From Pseudomonas sivasensis (GTDB lineage: Bacteria; Pseudomonadota; Gammaproteobacteria; Pseudomonadales; Pseudomonadaceae): DNA of 64,000 bases. Positions 38,047 through 48,341 of this stretch are shown one piece after another. Where the stretch lies: contig NZ_JAAOWU010000001.1 in assembly GCF_013778505.1 (NCBI RefSeq), forward strand, positions 186,001-250,000, in the 5' to 3' direction. Numbering within the stretch: position 1 is the first letter of the stretch; every line of letters begins with the position of its first letter. The notes beneath the pieces are model-generated. The model searched no databases. It worked only from the letters and a program-made list of their open reading frames with translations, and had not been told where the DNA came from. Made by a program: the position numbers and the translations under genes.

Positions 38047-38973
38047 ATGCGCATCGTTCCCCATATCCTGGGCGCAGCTATCGCTGCTGCTCTGATCAGC
38101 ACTCCAGTTTTTGCCGCCGAACTCACCGGCACACTGAAGAAAATCAACGACTCCGGCACCATCACCCTCGCGCACCGCGACAGCTCCATTCCGTTTTCCT
38201 ACATCGCGGATGGTTCGGGCAAACCGGTTGGCTACTCCCACGACATCCAAGTAGCTGTCGTCGAGCAACTGAAAAAAGACCTGAACAAGCCCGACCTGAA
38301 GACCAAGTACAACCTGGTCACCTCGCAAACTCGTATTCCGCTGATCCAGAACGGCACTGCGGACCTTGAGTGCGGCTCCACCACCAACAATGCCGAGCGC
38401 GCTCAGCAAGTCGACTTCACCGTCAACATCTTCGAAATCGGCACCCGCCTACTGGTCAAGAAAGACAAGGACGGCAAGCCGTCTTACGCCGACTTTGCCG
38501 ACCTGAAAGGCAAGAACGTCGTGACCACCGCTGGCACCACGTCCGAGCGCATCATCAAAGCGATGAACGCTGACAAGCAGATGGGCATGAACGTCATTTC
38601 CGCCAAAGACCACGGCGAATCCTTCCAAATGCTCGAAAGCGGCCGCGCCGTTGCGTTCATGATGGATGACGCCCTGCTGGCCGGCGAAGAAGCCAAGGCG
38701 AAGAAGCCGGATGATTGGGTAATCACCGGTACTCCACAGTCCTTCGAAGCCTACGCCTGCATGGTTCGCAAAGGCGATCCAGACTTCAAGAAAGCCGTAG
38801 ATGGCGCCATCACCGCCCTGTACAAATCCGGTGAAATCAACAAGATCTACAGCAAATGGTTCGAGAGCCCGATTCCACCTAAAGGCCTGAACCTGAACTT
38901 CCCAATGAGTGACAAGGTTAAAGAGCTGATCGCCAACCCAAGCGACAAGCCAGCGCCTGACGTAAAAATCTGA
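38047..38973 (+). CDS. aatJ: Glutamate/aspartate periplasmic binding protein
   Basis: 308 residues from the ATG at 38047; upstream in-frame codons run through the leader. A 23-residue signal peptide ends VFA. The class 3 solute-binding fold shows in ITLAHRDSSIPFSYI and TLECGSTTNNAERA-like motifs. It binds Glu, Asp, Asn or Gln for the AatQMP importer. Followed by a stabilising hairpin, so it can be made in excess over the permeases. Confidence 0.93.
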   Translation: MRIVPHILGAAIAAALISTPVFAAELTGTLKKINDSGTITLAHRDSSIPFSYIADGSGKPVGYSHDIQVAVVEQLKKDLNKPDLKTKYNLVTSQTRIPLIQNGTADLECGSTTNNAERAQQVDFTVNIFEIGTRLLVKKDKDGKPSYADFADLKGKNVVTTAGTTSERIIKAMNADKQMGMNVISAKDHGESFQMLESGRAVAFMMDDALLAGEEAKAKKPDDWVITGTPQSFEAYACMVRKGDPDFKKAVDGAITALYKSGEINKIYSKWFESPIPPKGLNLNFPMSDKVKELIANPSDKPAPDVKI

Positions 38974-38992
38974 CACTGATCTAACCTTATCT

Positions 38993-39017
38993 CCTGAGGG
39001 AGCAACCCTCCCTCAGG
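38993..39017 (+). other. Intercistronic hairpin after aatJ
   Basis: CCTGAGGGAG CAACC CTCCCTCAGG has a perfect 10-bp stem but no U run, so it is more likely an mRNA-stabilising or attenuating element between the binding-protein and permease genes than a full terminator. Confidence 0.7.
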
Positions 39018-39166
39018 CGTCTGTAATTACCTGCTGGATTTAACTTGGAACACTCGACCTGGCGGTTTTCGAGCCGATCGTGTGTGCCTGGCGTTCATCG
39101 CCAGGAGGGAATGGATTTTCCCCAAGCGGGTGCTTGTACATCGATCGATCTCGAGGGGAGACCCTA

Positions 39167-39913
39167 ATGAATTACAACTGGGACTGGGGCGTGTTCTTCA
39201 AGTCCACCGGCGTGGGCAGCGAGACTTATCTCGACTGGTACATCGCCGGCTTGGGCTGGACCATTGCCATCGCTGTCGTGGCATGGATTATCGCCTTGCT
39301 GCTGGGCTCCATTCTGGGGGTCATGCGCACTGTGCCAAACCGCCTCGTATCGGGCATCGCGACCTGCTACGTGGAACTGTTTCGTAACGTGCCGCTGCTG
39401 GTTCAGCTGTTCATCTGGTATTTCCTGATACCCGACCTGCTGCCGCAAAACCTGCAGGACTGGTACAAACAAGACCTGAACCCGACCACCTCGGCCTACC
39501 TGAGCGTCGTCGTGTGCCTTGGCCTGTTCACCGCCGCCCGCGTGTGTGAGCAAGTGCGCACCGGCATCCAGGCTTTACCACGTGGCCAGGAATCCGCTGC
39601 GCGCGCCATGGGCTTCAAGCTGCCGCAGATCTACTGGAACGTGCTGCTGCCGCAGGCCTACCGCATCATCATTCCGCCGCTTACCTCGGAATTCCTCAAC
39701 GTGTTCAAGAACTCCTCCGTGGCGTCCTTGATCGGCTTGATGGAACTGCTGGCACAAACCAAGCAGACCGCCGAGTTCTCGGCCAACCTGTTTGAAGCCT
39801 TCACCCTGGCCACGCTGATCTACTTCACCCTGAACATGAGCCTGATGCTGCTGATGCGCGTGGTCGAGAAGAAAGTCGCAGTGCCCGGCCTGATCTCCGT
39901 GGGGGGTAAATAA
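39167..39913 (+). CDS. aatQ: Amino acid ABC permease AatQ (GltJ type)
   Basis: 248 residues from the ATG at 39167 (MNYNWDWGVFF), with GAGGGGAG upstream. Hydrophobic, about five to six helices; the EAA loop is QESAARAMGFKLPQIYWNVLLPQA. One of two permease subunits of the acidic amino acid importer in the inner membrane. Its TAA overlaps the next ATG by one base. Confidence 0.93.
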   Translation: MNYNWDWGVFFKSTGVGSETYLDWYIAGLGWTIAIAVVAWIIALLLGSILGVMRTVPNRLVSGIATCYVELFRNVPLLVQLFIWYFLIPDLLPQNLQDWYKQDLNPTTSAYLSVVVCLGLFTAARVCEQVRTGIQALPRGQESAARAMGFKLPQIYWNVLLPQAYRIIIPPLTSEFLNVFKNSSVASLIGLMELLAQTKQTAEFSANLFEAFTLATLIYFTLNMSLMLLMRVVEKKVAVPGLISVGGK

Positions 39914-40584
39914 TGGAACTCGATTTCAGCGGCATCATCCCCGCGATCCCAGGCCTGTGGAACGGCATGGTCATGACCTTGCAGTTGATGGTCATGGGCG
40001 TGATCGGCGGTATCGCCCTGGGCACGATCCTGGCGCTGATGCGCCTGTCGTCCAGCAAACTGCTGTCGCGCCTGGCCGGCGCCTATGTGAACTATTTCCG
40101 TTCGATCCCGTTGCTGTTGGTGATCACCTGGTTCTACTTGGCCGTACCGTTCGTACTGCGCTGGATCACCGGCGAAGACACACCCATCGGAGCGTTCACC
40201 TCCTGCGTCGTGGCCTTCATGATGTTCGAAGCCGCGTACTTCTGTGAGATCGTGCGGGCCGGCGTGCAGTCGATTCCCAAGGGCCAGATGGGCGCAGCGC
40301 AAGCGATGGGCATGACCTATGGCCAGACCATGCGTCTGATCATCCTGCCCCAGGCGTTCCGCAAGATGACCCCGTTGCTGCTGCAACAGAGCATCATCCT
40401 GTTCCAGGACACCTCGCTGGTCTACACCGTGGGCCTGGTGGACTTCCTCAACTCCGCCCGCTCCAACGGCGACATCATCGGCCGCTCCAATGAGTTCCTG
40501 ATCTTTGCCGGTGTCGTCTACTTCATCATCAGCTTTTCCGCCTCGCTGCTGGTCAAGCGTCTGCAAAAAAGGTTTGCCGTATGA
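39913..40584 (+). CDS. aatM: Amino acid ABC permease AatM (GltK type)
   Basis: 223 residues, second permease. The EAA loop is [23 protein letters not shown]. Start coupled to aatQ (TAATG), stop overlapping aatP (ATGA). Confidence 0.93.
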   Translation: MELDFSGIIPAIPGLWNGMVMTLQLMVMGVIGGIALGTILALMRLSSSKLLSRLAGAYVNYFRSIPLLLVITWFYLAVPFVLRWITGEDTPIGAFTSCVVAFMMFEAAYFCEIVRAGVQSIPKGQMGAAQAMGMTYGQTMRLIILPQAFRKMTPLLLQQSIILFQDTSLVYTVGLVDFLNSARSNGDIIGRSNEFLIFAGVVYFIISFSASLLVKRLQKRFAV

Positions 40585-41315
40585 TCTCTATCAAGAACAT
40601 CAACAAGTGGTATGGCGACTTCCAGGTGCTGACCGATTGCAGCACCGAGGTCAAAAAAGGCGAAGTGATCGTGGTGTGCGGGCCTTCGGGCTCGGGTAAA
40701 TCCACCCTGATCAAATGCGTCAACGCGCTGGAACCGTTCCAGAAAGGCGACATCGTGGTCGACGGCACCTCCATCGCCGACCCGAAGACCAACTTGCCGA
40801 AACTGCGCTCGCGCGTGGGCATGGTGTTCCAGCACTTCGAACTGTTCCCGCACCTGACCATCACCGAAAACCTGACCATCGCACAGATCAAGGTGCTCGG
40901 CCGCAGCAAGGAAGAAGCCACCAAGAAAGGCCTGCAACTGCTGGAGCGCGTCGGCCTGTCGGCGCACGCCCACAAGCACCCTGGCCAACTCTCTGGCGGC
41001 CAACAACAACGTGTGGCGATTGCCCGCGCCCTGGCCATGGACCCGATCGTCATGCTGTTCGACGAACCGACCTCGGCCCTGGACCCGGAAATGGTCAACG
41101 AAGTGCTGGACGTGATGGTGCAATTGGCCCAGGAAGGCATGACCATGATGTGCGTAACCCACGAAATGGGCTTTGCCCGTAAAGTGGCCGACCGCGTGAT
41201 CTTCATGGACGCCGGCAAGATCATCGAAGACTGCCCGAAAGAAGAATTCTTCGGCGACATCAGCGCCCGCTCCGAGCGTGCGCAGCACTTCCTTGAGAAA
41301 ATCCTGCAGCACTAA
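40581..41315 (+). CDS. aatP: Amino acid ABC transporter ATPase AatP (GltL type)
   Basis: 244 residues. Walker [10 protein letters not shown] (residues 34-42), signature [15 protein letters not shown], Walker [15 protein letters not shown]. It powers the AatJQM importer from the cytoplasmic face. Confidence 0.95.
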   Translation: MISIKNINKWYGDFQVLTDCSTEVKKGEVIVVCGPSGSGKSTLIKCVNALEPFQKGDIVVDGTSIADPKTNLPKLRSRVGMVFQHFELFPHLTITENLTIAQIKVLGRSKEEATKKGLQLLERVGLSAHAHKHPGQLSGGQQQRVAIARALAMDPIVMLFDEPTSALDPEMVNEVLDVMVQLAQEGMTMMCVTHEMGFARKVADRVIFMDAGKIIEDCPKEEFFGDISARSERAQHFLEKILQH

Positions 41316-41350
41316 GCACTACATAGCTCCTGCTGTAGAAACAGGGCCAA

Positions 41351-41440
41351 TGTGGGAGGGGGCTTGCCCCCCGATAGTGGTGGATCAGCGATAGATATAC
41401 CGACTGAAACACTGCAATCGGGGGCAAGCCCCCTCCCATG
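41351..41440. repeat. REP doublet (REPIN)
   Basis: TGTGGGAGGGGGCTTGCCCCCCGAT and its inverted partner ATCGGGGGCAAGCCCCCTCCCA about 45 bp apart, between aatP and aauS. Confidence 0.88.
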
Positions 41441-41486
41441 CTGGACCGCACAGGCTGGCAGCTCTGGTTGACCCAAGGCATCTGTG

Positions 41487-43388
41487 ATGAAATGCGACCC
41501 CAACCAATTTCGCGCCGCACCGCCATCACTTGCCGTGAAGCCTCGTCTGATTCGCCAACTGTTCCTGCCGCCGTTGATCGTCGCCCTGATGATCGGCTTG
41601 GGTTATATCGGCTTTTGGATCAGCGAGTACTACGGCATCCGCACCCTCAGCGACACGGGCGAACGCCAGTTGGAGCTGCATGCCCGCACCGTCGAAAGTG
41701 AACTCAGCAAATACACTTACCTGCCCAGCCTGCTGGAGCTGGAGACCAGCGTCTCGCAGCTGCTCGCCGACCCGAGCCAGGAAACCCGCAAAAACGTCAA
41801 CGACTACCTCGAAGGCCTGAACCGACGCAGTCGCAGTCGGGCCATCTACGTGATGGACACCACCGGTCGGGTGCTGGCCACCAGCAACTGGCGCGATGCC
41901 GACAGTTACCAAGGTGAAGACCTCTCCTTCCGCGCCTATTTCCAGAACGCCGTGCGCGGCCAGCCCGGGCGTTTCTACGGCATCGGCAGCACCAATGGCG
42001 AACCCGGTTATTACCTGGCCCACGGGTTGGAAGAGCACGGCAAGATCATCGGCGTCGCAGTGGTCAAGGTACGCCTTGAAGCGCTGGAAGAACGTTGGCA
42101 ACGTGCGCGCCTGGAAGCCTTCGTCAGCGACGAGAACGGCATCATCATCCTCTCCAGCGACCCGGCCCGCCGCCTCAAGGCCGTGCGTCCGTTGAGCAAT
42201 GAAACCAAGGATCGCCTGGCCCACAGCCTGCAATATTACTGGGCCACGCTGAACGAGCTGGAACCGCTGGCCCGTGAGCGCTTGAACGAAGGCACCGAAA
42301 AACTGACCTTTCCGGCCAACAGCGAAGTGGTCAACGACGAGCACGAAGTCAGCTACCTGGCGCAAACCCGACCGCTCAACGACACACCGTGGAATTTCAC
42401 CCTCCTCACTCCCCTCAATGACCTGCGCCGCGCAGCGATCAACCAAGGCATTCTGGTGGCTGTCGCATTTGGTCTGGTGGCATTCCTGCTGATTGCCTGG
42501 AATGAGCGACGCAAAGTCATCGCCACCCGCCTCGCCGCACGGGAAGCCTTGCAGGAAGCCAACAGCCAGTTGGAGCGTCGGATTGCCGAACGCACCGCCG
42601 ACCTGCGCGCCAGCAACGAACGGCTCAAAGGCCAGATCCGCGAACGACGCCAGGCCGAAGAAACCCTGCGCCGTGCCCAGGATGAGCTGGTGCAGGCCGG
42701 GAAACTGGCGGCCATCGGCCAGATGTCCACCAGCATTGCCCACGAATTGAACCAGCCGTTGGCCGCGCTGCGCACCTTGTCCGGCAACACCGTGCGCTTC
42801 CTGGAGCGCGGCGCCCTGGACACCGCCAGCGCCAACCTCAAGACCATCAACGAACTGATCGACCGCATGGGCCGCATCACTGCCAGCCTGCGCTCCTTTG
42901 CCCGGCGCGGTGACGACCAGGGCGAAGCCAACCTCGCCAAGGCGGTGGACGCTGCGTTCCAGGTACTGGGCGCGCGCCTGGACAGCCTGCCGCTGACCGT
43001 GCATCGCGACTTCGTTGCGGCCCATTTGCAGATCGACCAGACACGCCTGGAGCAGATCCTGGTCAACCTGATCGGCAACGCCCTTGACGCCATGCAGGCA
43101 CAACCCGCTCCCGAGTTGTGGCTGGAAGGCAGTGTCGCCGAAGGCAAATACCGCCTGCATGTACGCGACAACGGCCACGGCATCGACGCCGAGGCGCGCA
43201 AGCATTTGTTCGAACCGTTCTTCACCACCAAGCCCGGCGAGCAAGGTCTGGGCTTGGGCCTGACCCTGTCCGCCAGCCTCGCGGCGGCCACCGGCGGCAC
43301 GCTCGCCGTTGAGCATCCGGCCAGTGGTGGTACCGCTTTTGTCCTGAGCCTGCCGCTGGTAGGCGCTCAACAAGCTGAGTCGACATGA
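41487..43388 (+). CDS. aauS: Sensor histidine kinase AauS
   Basis: 633 residues from the ATG at 41487. Two membrane helices (about residues 20-40 and 305-325) enclose a large periplasmic double-Cache sensor. A coiled coil, the H box with His419 in STSIAHELNQP, then N, G1 (DNGHGID) and G2 (GLGLGLTLS) boxes of a DctB-type kinase follow. It senses acidic amino acids and phosphorylates AauR. The stop overlaps aauR (ATGA). Confidence 0.93.
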   Translation: MKCDPNQFRAAPPSLAVKPRLIRQLFLPPLIVALMIGLGYIGFWISEYYGIRTLSDTGERQLELHARTVESELSKYTYLPSLLELETSVSQLLADPSQETRKNVNDYLEGLNRRSRSRAIYVMDTTGRVLATSNWRDADSYQGEDLSFRAYFQNAVRGQPGRFYGIGSTNGEPGYYLAHGLEEHGKIIGVAVVKVRLEALEERWQRARLEAFVSDENGIIILSSDPARRLKAVRPLSNETKDRLAHSLQYYWATLNELEPLARERLNEGTEKLTFPANSEVVNDEHEVSYLAQTRPLNDTPWNFTLLTPLNDLRRAAINQGILVAVAFGLVAFLLIAWNERRKVIATRLAAREALQEANSQLERRIAERTADLRASNERLKGQIRERRQAEETLRRAQDELVQAGKLAAIGQMSTSIAHELNQPLAALRTLSGNTVRFLERGALDTASANLKTINELIDRMGRITASLRSFARRGDDQGEANLAKAVDAAFQVLGARLDSLPLTVHRDFVAAHLQIDQTRLEQILVNLIGNALDAMQAQPAPELWLEGSVAEGKYRLHVRDNGHGIDAEARKHLFEPFFTTKPGEQGLGLGLTLSASLAAATGGTLAVEHPASGGTAFVLSLPLVGAQQAEST

Positions 43389-44722
43389 ATATTGATCCTC
43401 AAGACCTCACCGTGCTGATCGTCGAAGACGACCCCCATGTGCTGCTCGGCTGCCAGCAGGCCCTCGCGCTGGAAGATATTCCCAGCGAAGGCGTGGGCAG
43501 TGCCGAAGAGGCGTTGAAGCGCATCGGCGAGAACTTCGCGGGCATCGTGATCAGCGACATTCGCCTGCCGGGCATCGACGGCCTGGAGCTGCTCACCCGC
43601 CTCAAGGCCCTGGATAAAAGCCTGCCGGTGGTGCTGATCACCGGGCACGGCGATATCTCCATGGCCGTCGGCGCCATGCGCAATGGCGCTTACGATTTCA
43701 TGGAGAAGCCCTTCTCTCCCGAACGCCTGGTGGATGTCGCCCGTCGTGCCCTTGAGCAACGCGCACTCGCGCGGGAAGTCTGGTCACTGCGCCGTCAGTT
43801 GGCCGAGCGTGACTCCCTGGAAGGCCGCATCATCGGCCGCTCCCCCGCCATGCAGAACCTGCGCGAGCTGATCGCCAACGTCGCCGACACCTCAGCCAAC
43901 GTGCTGATCGAAGGCGAGACCGGCACGGGTAAAGAACTGGTCGCCCGCTGCCTGCATGATTTCAGCCGGCGCCACTCGCACCAGTTCGTCGCCCTCAACT
44001 GCGGCGGTCTGCCGGAGAACCTGTTCGAAAGCGAGATTTTCGGCCACGAAGCCAACGCATTTACCGGCGCCGGCAAGCGGCGCATCGGCAAGATCGAGCA
44101 CGCCCACGAAGGCACGCTGTTTCTCGATGAAGTAGAAAGCATGCCGATCAACCTGCAGATCAAATTGCTGCGGGTGTTGCAGGAACGCACTCTGGAACGC
44201 CTGGGTTCGAACCAGAGCGTCGCCGTGGATTGCCGCGTGATCGCCGCCACCAAGTCCGACCTCGACGAACTGAGCCGCGCCAGCCAGTTCCGCAGTGACC
44301 TGTACTACCGCCTCAACGTGGTCACGTTGGAACTGCCGCCGTTGCGCGAGCGCCGCGAAGACATCCTGCAACTGTTCGAACACTTCCTGCAGCAGTCATC
44401 CCTGCGCTTCGACCGCACCGCGCCGGAGTTGGACAACCAGACCCTGTCCAGCCTGATGAGCCATGACTGGCCCGGCAACGTGCGTGAGCTGCGCAACGTC
44501 GCCGAACGTTTCGCCCTCGGCCTGCCCGCCTTCAAAAAAAGCGGCGCCAGCAGTGGCAGCCACGGCCTGGCGTTTACCGAAGCGGTGGAAGCCTTTGAGC
44601 GCAACCTGCTCAGCGACGCCCTGCAACGCAGCGGCGGCAACCTGACCCAGGCCAGCCAGGAACTGGGGATGGCCAAGACCACCCTCTTCGACAAGGTCAA
44701 GAAATACGGGTTGAGTCACTGA
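43385..44722 (+). CDS. aauR: Sigma-54 response regulator AauR
   Basis: 445 residues: receiver (Asp in VISDIRLPG), AAA+ domain with GETGTGKE Walker A, and a C-terminal Fis-type HTH (NLTQASQELGMAKTTLFDKVKKYGL). The sigma-54 contact loop reads NAFTGA instead of GAFTGA, as in some DctD-type proteins. It should act at the two TTCGG dyads upstream of aatJ. Confidence 0.94.
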   Translation: MNIDPQDLTVLIVEDDPHVLLGCQQALALEDIPSEGVGSAEEALKRIGENFAGIVISDIRLPGIDGLELLTRLKALDKSLPVVLITGHGDISMAVGAMRNGAYDFMEKPFSPERLVDVARRALEQRALAREVWSLRRQLAERDSLEGRIIGRSPAMQNLRELIANVADTSANVLIEGETGTGKELVARCLHDFSRRHSHQFVALNCGGLPENLFESEIFGHEANAFTGAGKRRIGKIEHAHEGTLFLDEVESMPINLQIKLLRVLQERTLERLGSNQSVAVDCRVIAATKSDLDELSRASQFRSDLYYRLNVVTLELPPLRERREDILQLFEHFLQQSSLRFDRTAPELDNQTLSSLMSHDWPGNVRELRNVAERFALGLPAFKKSGASSGSHGLAFTEAVEAFERNLLSDALQRSGGNLTQASQELGMAKTTLFDKVKKYGLSH

Positions 44723-45060
44723 TGGATCTATTCTTGAAAGCCGCCCTCGGCGCGGCGGTGGTACTGATATTGGCCGCATTGGCCAAGACCAAAAACTATT
44801 ACATCGCGGGGCTGGTACCGCTGTTTCCGACCTTTGCGCTGATCGCCCATTACATCGTCGGCAAGGGCCGTTCGGTAGACGATTTGAAGACCACGATCCT
44901 GTTTGGGATGTGGTCGATCATTCCGTACTTTGTGTATCTGGCGACGTTGTATGTGATGGTTGACCGCATGCGGCTGGAGGCCTCTTTAGCCGTAGCCGCG
45001 GTAGCGTGGCTGATCGCCGCGACGATCCTGGTGAGTATCTGGGTACGCCTCCATACCTGA
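44722..45060 (+). CDS. glpM: GlpM-family membrane protein
   Basis: 112 residues with four hydrophobic helices (about 1-20, 25-45, 55-78, 85-108). It matches GlpM, an inner-membrane protein linked to alginate production in P. aeruginosa, where it directly follows glpD. Here it is coupled to the aauR stop (TGATG), 7 kb away from glpD. Confidence 0.85.
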   Translation: MDLFLKAALGAAVVLILAALAKTKNYYIAGLVPLFPTFALIAHYIVGKGRSVDDLKTTILFGMWSIIPYFVYLATLYVMVDRMRLEASLAVAAVAWLIAATILVSIWVRLHT

Positions 45061-45078
45061 CCCGACTCGGTCAAAAAA

Positions 45079-45170
45079 TGTGGGAGGGGGCTTGCCCCCG
45101 ATAGCGGTGTGTCAGTCAGTTCATCTTTAACTGATCCACTGCAATCGGGGGCAAGCCCCCTCCCACATTT
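45079..45170. repeat. REP doublet (REPIN)
   Basis: TGTGGGAGGGGGCTTGCCCCCGATAG and the inverted ATCGGGGGCAAGCCCCCTCCCACA, between converging glpM and the regulator gene. Confidence 0.9.
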
Positions 45171-45184
45171 TTAATCGAGGTGTG

Positions 45185-46582
45185 TCAGCGGACTATCTTG
45201 TCGACCTGGATGCCCAGCTTCTTCAGGCGATACCAGAAACTGCGCTCAGAGATCCCGATCTTCGCCGCCGCCGCAGCCTGCACGCCATTACTCTCCTGCA
45301 ACGCCGCCAGTATGTAGGCCTTCTCCACCTCCGCCAGCGCCGCATCCAAGTCCTGAGGAATCCCTGGCCCGTCGCTGAGAATCGTCGTCACGCCCAGCTC
45401 GCTCGGCTTCGACGCAAACAGGTAACCCGGCAGGTCGATATCCTCGATGACCGGCGATGCCGCCACAATCGTTGCGCGTTCCACACAATTTTGCAGCTCG
45501 CGGATATTGCCGGGCCAGTGATACGCGGCCATCGCCTGCAATGCTTCGGGGCTGAAGCCGGTGATGCGTTTGCCCGCAGTGGCGCTGAGGGTCTGGGCGA
45601 AGTGACGGGCCAGGGGCGCGATGTCTTCGACGCGCTCGCGAAGGGCCGGCAAAGGGATCGGGAACACGTTGAGGCGGTAATACAGGTCTTCGCGAAACTC
45701 CTTCTTGGCCACCGCTTCCAACAGGTTCTTGTTGGTGGCCGCGATCACTCGCACATCCACCTTGCGCTCGCGGGGATCGCCCACCGGCTCGATGACCCGC
45801 TCCTGCAATGCGCGCAGGATCTTGGCCTGCAACGCCAGAGGCATATCGCCGACTTCATCAAGGAAGAGCGTGCCTTTGTCGGCCTGCATAAAACGCCCTA
45901 CCCGGTCCGCTACCGCGCCAGTGAATGCGCCTTTGCGGTGGCCGAACATCTCGCTTTCCAGCAGCCCTTCCGGGATTGCGGCGCAGTTGACCGCCACGAA
46001 GGGTTTGTCGGCACGGCTGCCGTGTTTGTGGATGGCACGGGCGACCATTTCCTTGCCGGTGCCGCTTTCACCGGTCAGCAGGACAGTGGCGCTGCTGTCA
46101 CGCACCGATTCCACCGCTTGCAACACCGTGCGAAACGCCGGGCTGTCACCCACCAGGCTGTCGAACTGGGCATGCTCATCCAGCTCGGCGCGCAGGCGTG
46201 CGTTGTCGCGCATGATGTCGCGAAACTGCAAGGCTTTGCTGACGGTGATGTCCAGCTCGTCGATATCGAACGGCTTGGCGATGTAGTCATAGGCGCCGTT
46301 GCGCATCGACTGCACGGCGTTTTTCACCGTGCTGTAGGCGGTCATCACAATCACCGGCACATGGGGGTAGCGCACCTTGATCTCCGCCAGCAGCGCCGGC
46401 CCGTCCATACCTGGCATGCGCCAGTCACTGATCACCAGGTCGATATCTTCCTGCTCCAGCACCTTGAGCGCGTGCAGACCGTTACCGGCGATAAATACCT
46501 GGATGCCGTTCTGACTCAGGGCCGACGCCAGCAGATCACAGAGCTTGGGTTCGTCGTCGACCACTAGAATGTTATGCGTCAT
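45185..46582 (-). CDS. Sigma-54-dependent response regulator (NtrC family)
   Basis: 465 residues from the ATG at 46582 (MTHNILVVDDEP); the upstream frame overlaps the kinase gene and is not used. Receiver (Asp in LVISDWRMPG), AAA+ core with GESGTGKE and an intact GAFTGA loop, and a Fis-type HTH (GVQAAAAAKIGISERSFWYRLKKLGI). Overlaps the kinase stop by 11 bases, so they are co-translated. Likely target: the GG-N10-GC promoter at 53.2 kb and the GCTACAA dyads above it. Signal unknown. Confidence 0.93.
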   Translation of the reverse strand: MTHNILVVDDEPKLCDLLASALSQNGIQVFIAGNGLHALKVLEQEDIDLVISDWRMPGMDGPALLAEIKVRYPHVPVIVMTAYSTVKNAVQSMRNGAYDYIAKPFDIDELDITVSKALQFRDIMRDNARLRAELDEHAQFDSLVGDSPAFRTVLQAVESVRDSSATVLLTGESGTGKEMVARAIHKHGSRADKPFVAVNCAAIPEGLLESEMFGHRKGAFTGAVADRVGRFMQADKGTLFLDEVGDMPLALQAKILRALQERVIEPVGDPRERKVDVRVIAATNKNLLEAVAKKEFREDLYYRLNVFPIPLPALRERVEDIAPLARHFAQTLSATAGKRITGFSPEALQAMAAYHWPGNIRELQNCVERATIVAASPVIEDIDLPGYLFASKPSELGVTTILSDGPGIPQDLDAALAEVEKAYILAALQESNGVQAAAAAKIGISERSFWYRLKKLGIQVDKIVR

Positions 46583-48341
46583 GACTGTCCTCGTCGTCTT
46601 CGCCCATCGCCGGAATGTACAGGCTGAAGGTGGCGCCGGCATCTTTCTCGCTGGCGCATTCAATGCTGCCGTCGTGACTTTCCATGATCGAATAGACCTT
46701 GGCCAGACCCAAGCCAGTACCCGAGGCCTTGGTGGTGACGAAGGGCGTAAAGATGCGCTCGACCATCTCTGCCGGAATGCCCTGGCCGGTGTCGGCAATG
46801 CTGATAACGGTGTTGTCGCCCACTGTGCGAATCCCCACGGTCAGGCGCCCGCCTTCGGGCATCGCGTCGATGGCGTTGAGAATCAGATTGAGGCACGCCT
46901 GTTTGAGCTGTTTGGCATCCGCGTAAATAGTCGCGCCCGGTGCCTGGTCGTCGATCTGCGCATCGATGTTGTGAGTAGCCAGTTCCGGGGCGCAGAAACC
47001 GAAGATTTCCTCCACCAGCGGACGTGCCGGCTGCACCACACGTAGCGGCGGATTGGGCTTCGCGAAATCGAGGAACTCGGTGATCAGGTCGTTGATGCGG
47101 CTGACTTCACTGATCACGTACTCCAGGTGGCGCTTATCGGTGTCCGCCAGGTCGGCGCGGCGGTGCAGCAACTGGGTAGCGGTCTTGATGATGCCCAGGG
47201 GGTTGCGGATCTCGTGGGCCAGGCCCATGGCGACTTCGCCCAGTGCATGCAGGCGATCGCGGCGGCGCAACTGGGCTTCGAGGTGATGCAACTCGCCCAG
47301 ACGCTCGGTCATATGGTTGAAGGTGCTGCTCAATTGCGCCAGCTCATCGCCGCCGCTGACCGCTACGCGATGGGTGTAATTGCCGGAAATCACCGCACTC
47401 ACGCCTTGGGACAAGTCTCGCAGCGGCCGGGTCAGGCGCCGTGACACCAACACCCCCGCCGCCAATGACAGCGCCGAGCTGACCAGGAATATCAAGACGA
47501 ACAGATTGCTCTGGTTGACCAGCCCCACCAGGCTGCTATGGCGCAGCAGGCCGCTGAAAATCACGCCCTGCAAATCGCCCGCGTCGTTGAAGATCGGCCA
47601 GTACAAACCGCTGTAGTTATTGGTGAATTGCTCGCTGGGCTGTTTGGTGCTGCGCATAGCCGCTTCAACATTTTTGGGGATGCGCGACGGGTGATCCTCG
47701 AAGCGCTGGGTCGAGAAAATTTCCGAGAAGCCCTCGGGGTTGGCCAGGTACAGGCGCAGGTCAAGGGAGTGCACATCGGCCACGCTGGTGAGGAAACTGC
47801 TGTCCAGGTAAGTGGCCACCAGCAACTGGTAGTCGACGCCGTCCCGGGAAGTGTCGAACGTAGAGACCACAATGCCCGTGCTCACGCCCGCCACCTGCAC
47901 CGTCTGCAACACCGCGTTGCTGGTCAGGCTGATCTGCTTGACGATGTCGTCGGAGGCGGTGCTGAACACCGTTTTGTGGTCACTGACGCGAATCAACGCG
48001 ACCACGTCAATGTCCGTGGCATCGGCGATGTCGGCCGTCAGCCGGTCGTGCCGGGCAGCTTGCCGGTTCTCCGGCGGGCTGGTGTAGCGCAGGAACAATT
48101 TGGCCATGCGCGCGTTGTCATGAAGGATGTCGCCGATCTCGTCCTTGACGATCTTGGTCGACTCCTGCAGCCAGATCCGCACGTTGCTGTCGAAAATCTG
48201 CGACAGCGTGGTAGCGGCCAACTCCGCCGCGATCATGGTGGGAATCACGCTGACCAACCAGAATGCCAGCACCAGCTTGCGCTGGACACTCCAGCGCGAA
48301 ATGGCAAAGGGACGGGCTTTCTGGCGGGTCTTGGTGATCAT
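46572..48341 (-). CDS. Sensor histidine kinase with HAMP domain
   Basis: 589 residues. N-terminal helix (about 25-47), a periplasmic sensor of ~250 residues, a second helix (about 275-297), HAMP (VSRRLTRPLRDLSQGV), H box GLAHEIRNPLGI with the phosphorylated His, then N and G boxes (DTGQGIP, GTGLGLAKV). Partner of the sigma-54 regulator. Its ATG overlaps the acyltransferase stop (ATGA), placing it in the same operon. Confidence 0.92.
   Translation of the reverse strand: MITKTRQKARPFAISRWSVQRKLVLAFWLVSVIPTMIAAELAATTLSQIFDSNVRIWLQESTKIVKDEIGDILHDNARMAKLFLRYTSPPENRQAARHDRLTADIADATDIDVVALIRVSDHKTVFSTASDDIVKQISLTSNAVLQTVQVAGVSTGIVVSTFDTSRDGVDYQLLVATYLDSSFLTSVADVHSLDLRLYLANPEGFSEIFSTQRFEDHPSRIPKNVEAAMRSTKQPSEQFTNNYSGLYWPIFNDAGDLQGVIFSGLLRHSSLVGLVNQSNLFVLIFLVSSALSLAAGVLVSRRLTRPLRDLSQGVSAVISGNYTHRVAVSGGDELAQLSSTFNHMTERLGELHHLEAQLRRRDRLHALGEVAMGLAHEIRNPLGIIKTATQLLHRRADLADTDKRHLEYVISEVSRINDLITEFLDFAKPNPPLRVVQPARPLVEEIFGFCAPELATHNIDAQIDDQAPGATIYADAKQLKQACLNLILNAIDAMPEGGRLTVGIRTVGDNTVISIADTGQGIPAEMVERIFTPFVTTKASGTGLGLAKVYSIMESHDGSIECASEKDAGATFSLYIPAMGEDDEDSHDA

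Noticed and set aside
41526..43373. 615-codon minus-strand ORF opposite aauS
   Set aside because: Antisense shadow of a strongly biased coding gene.
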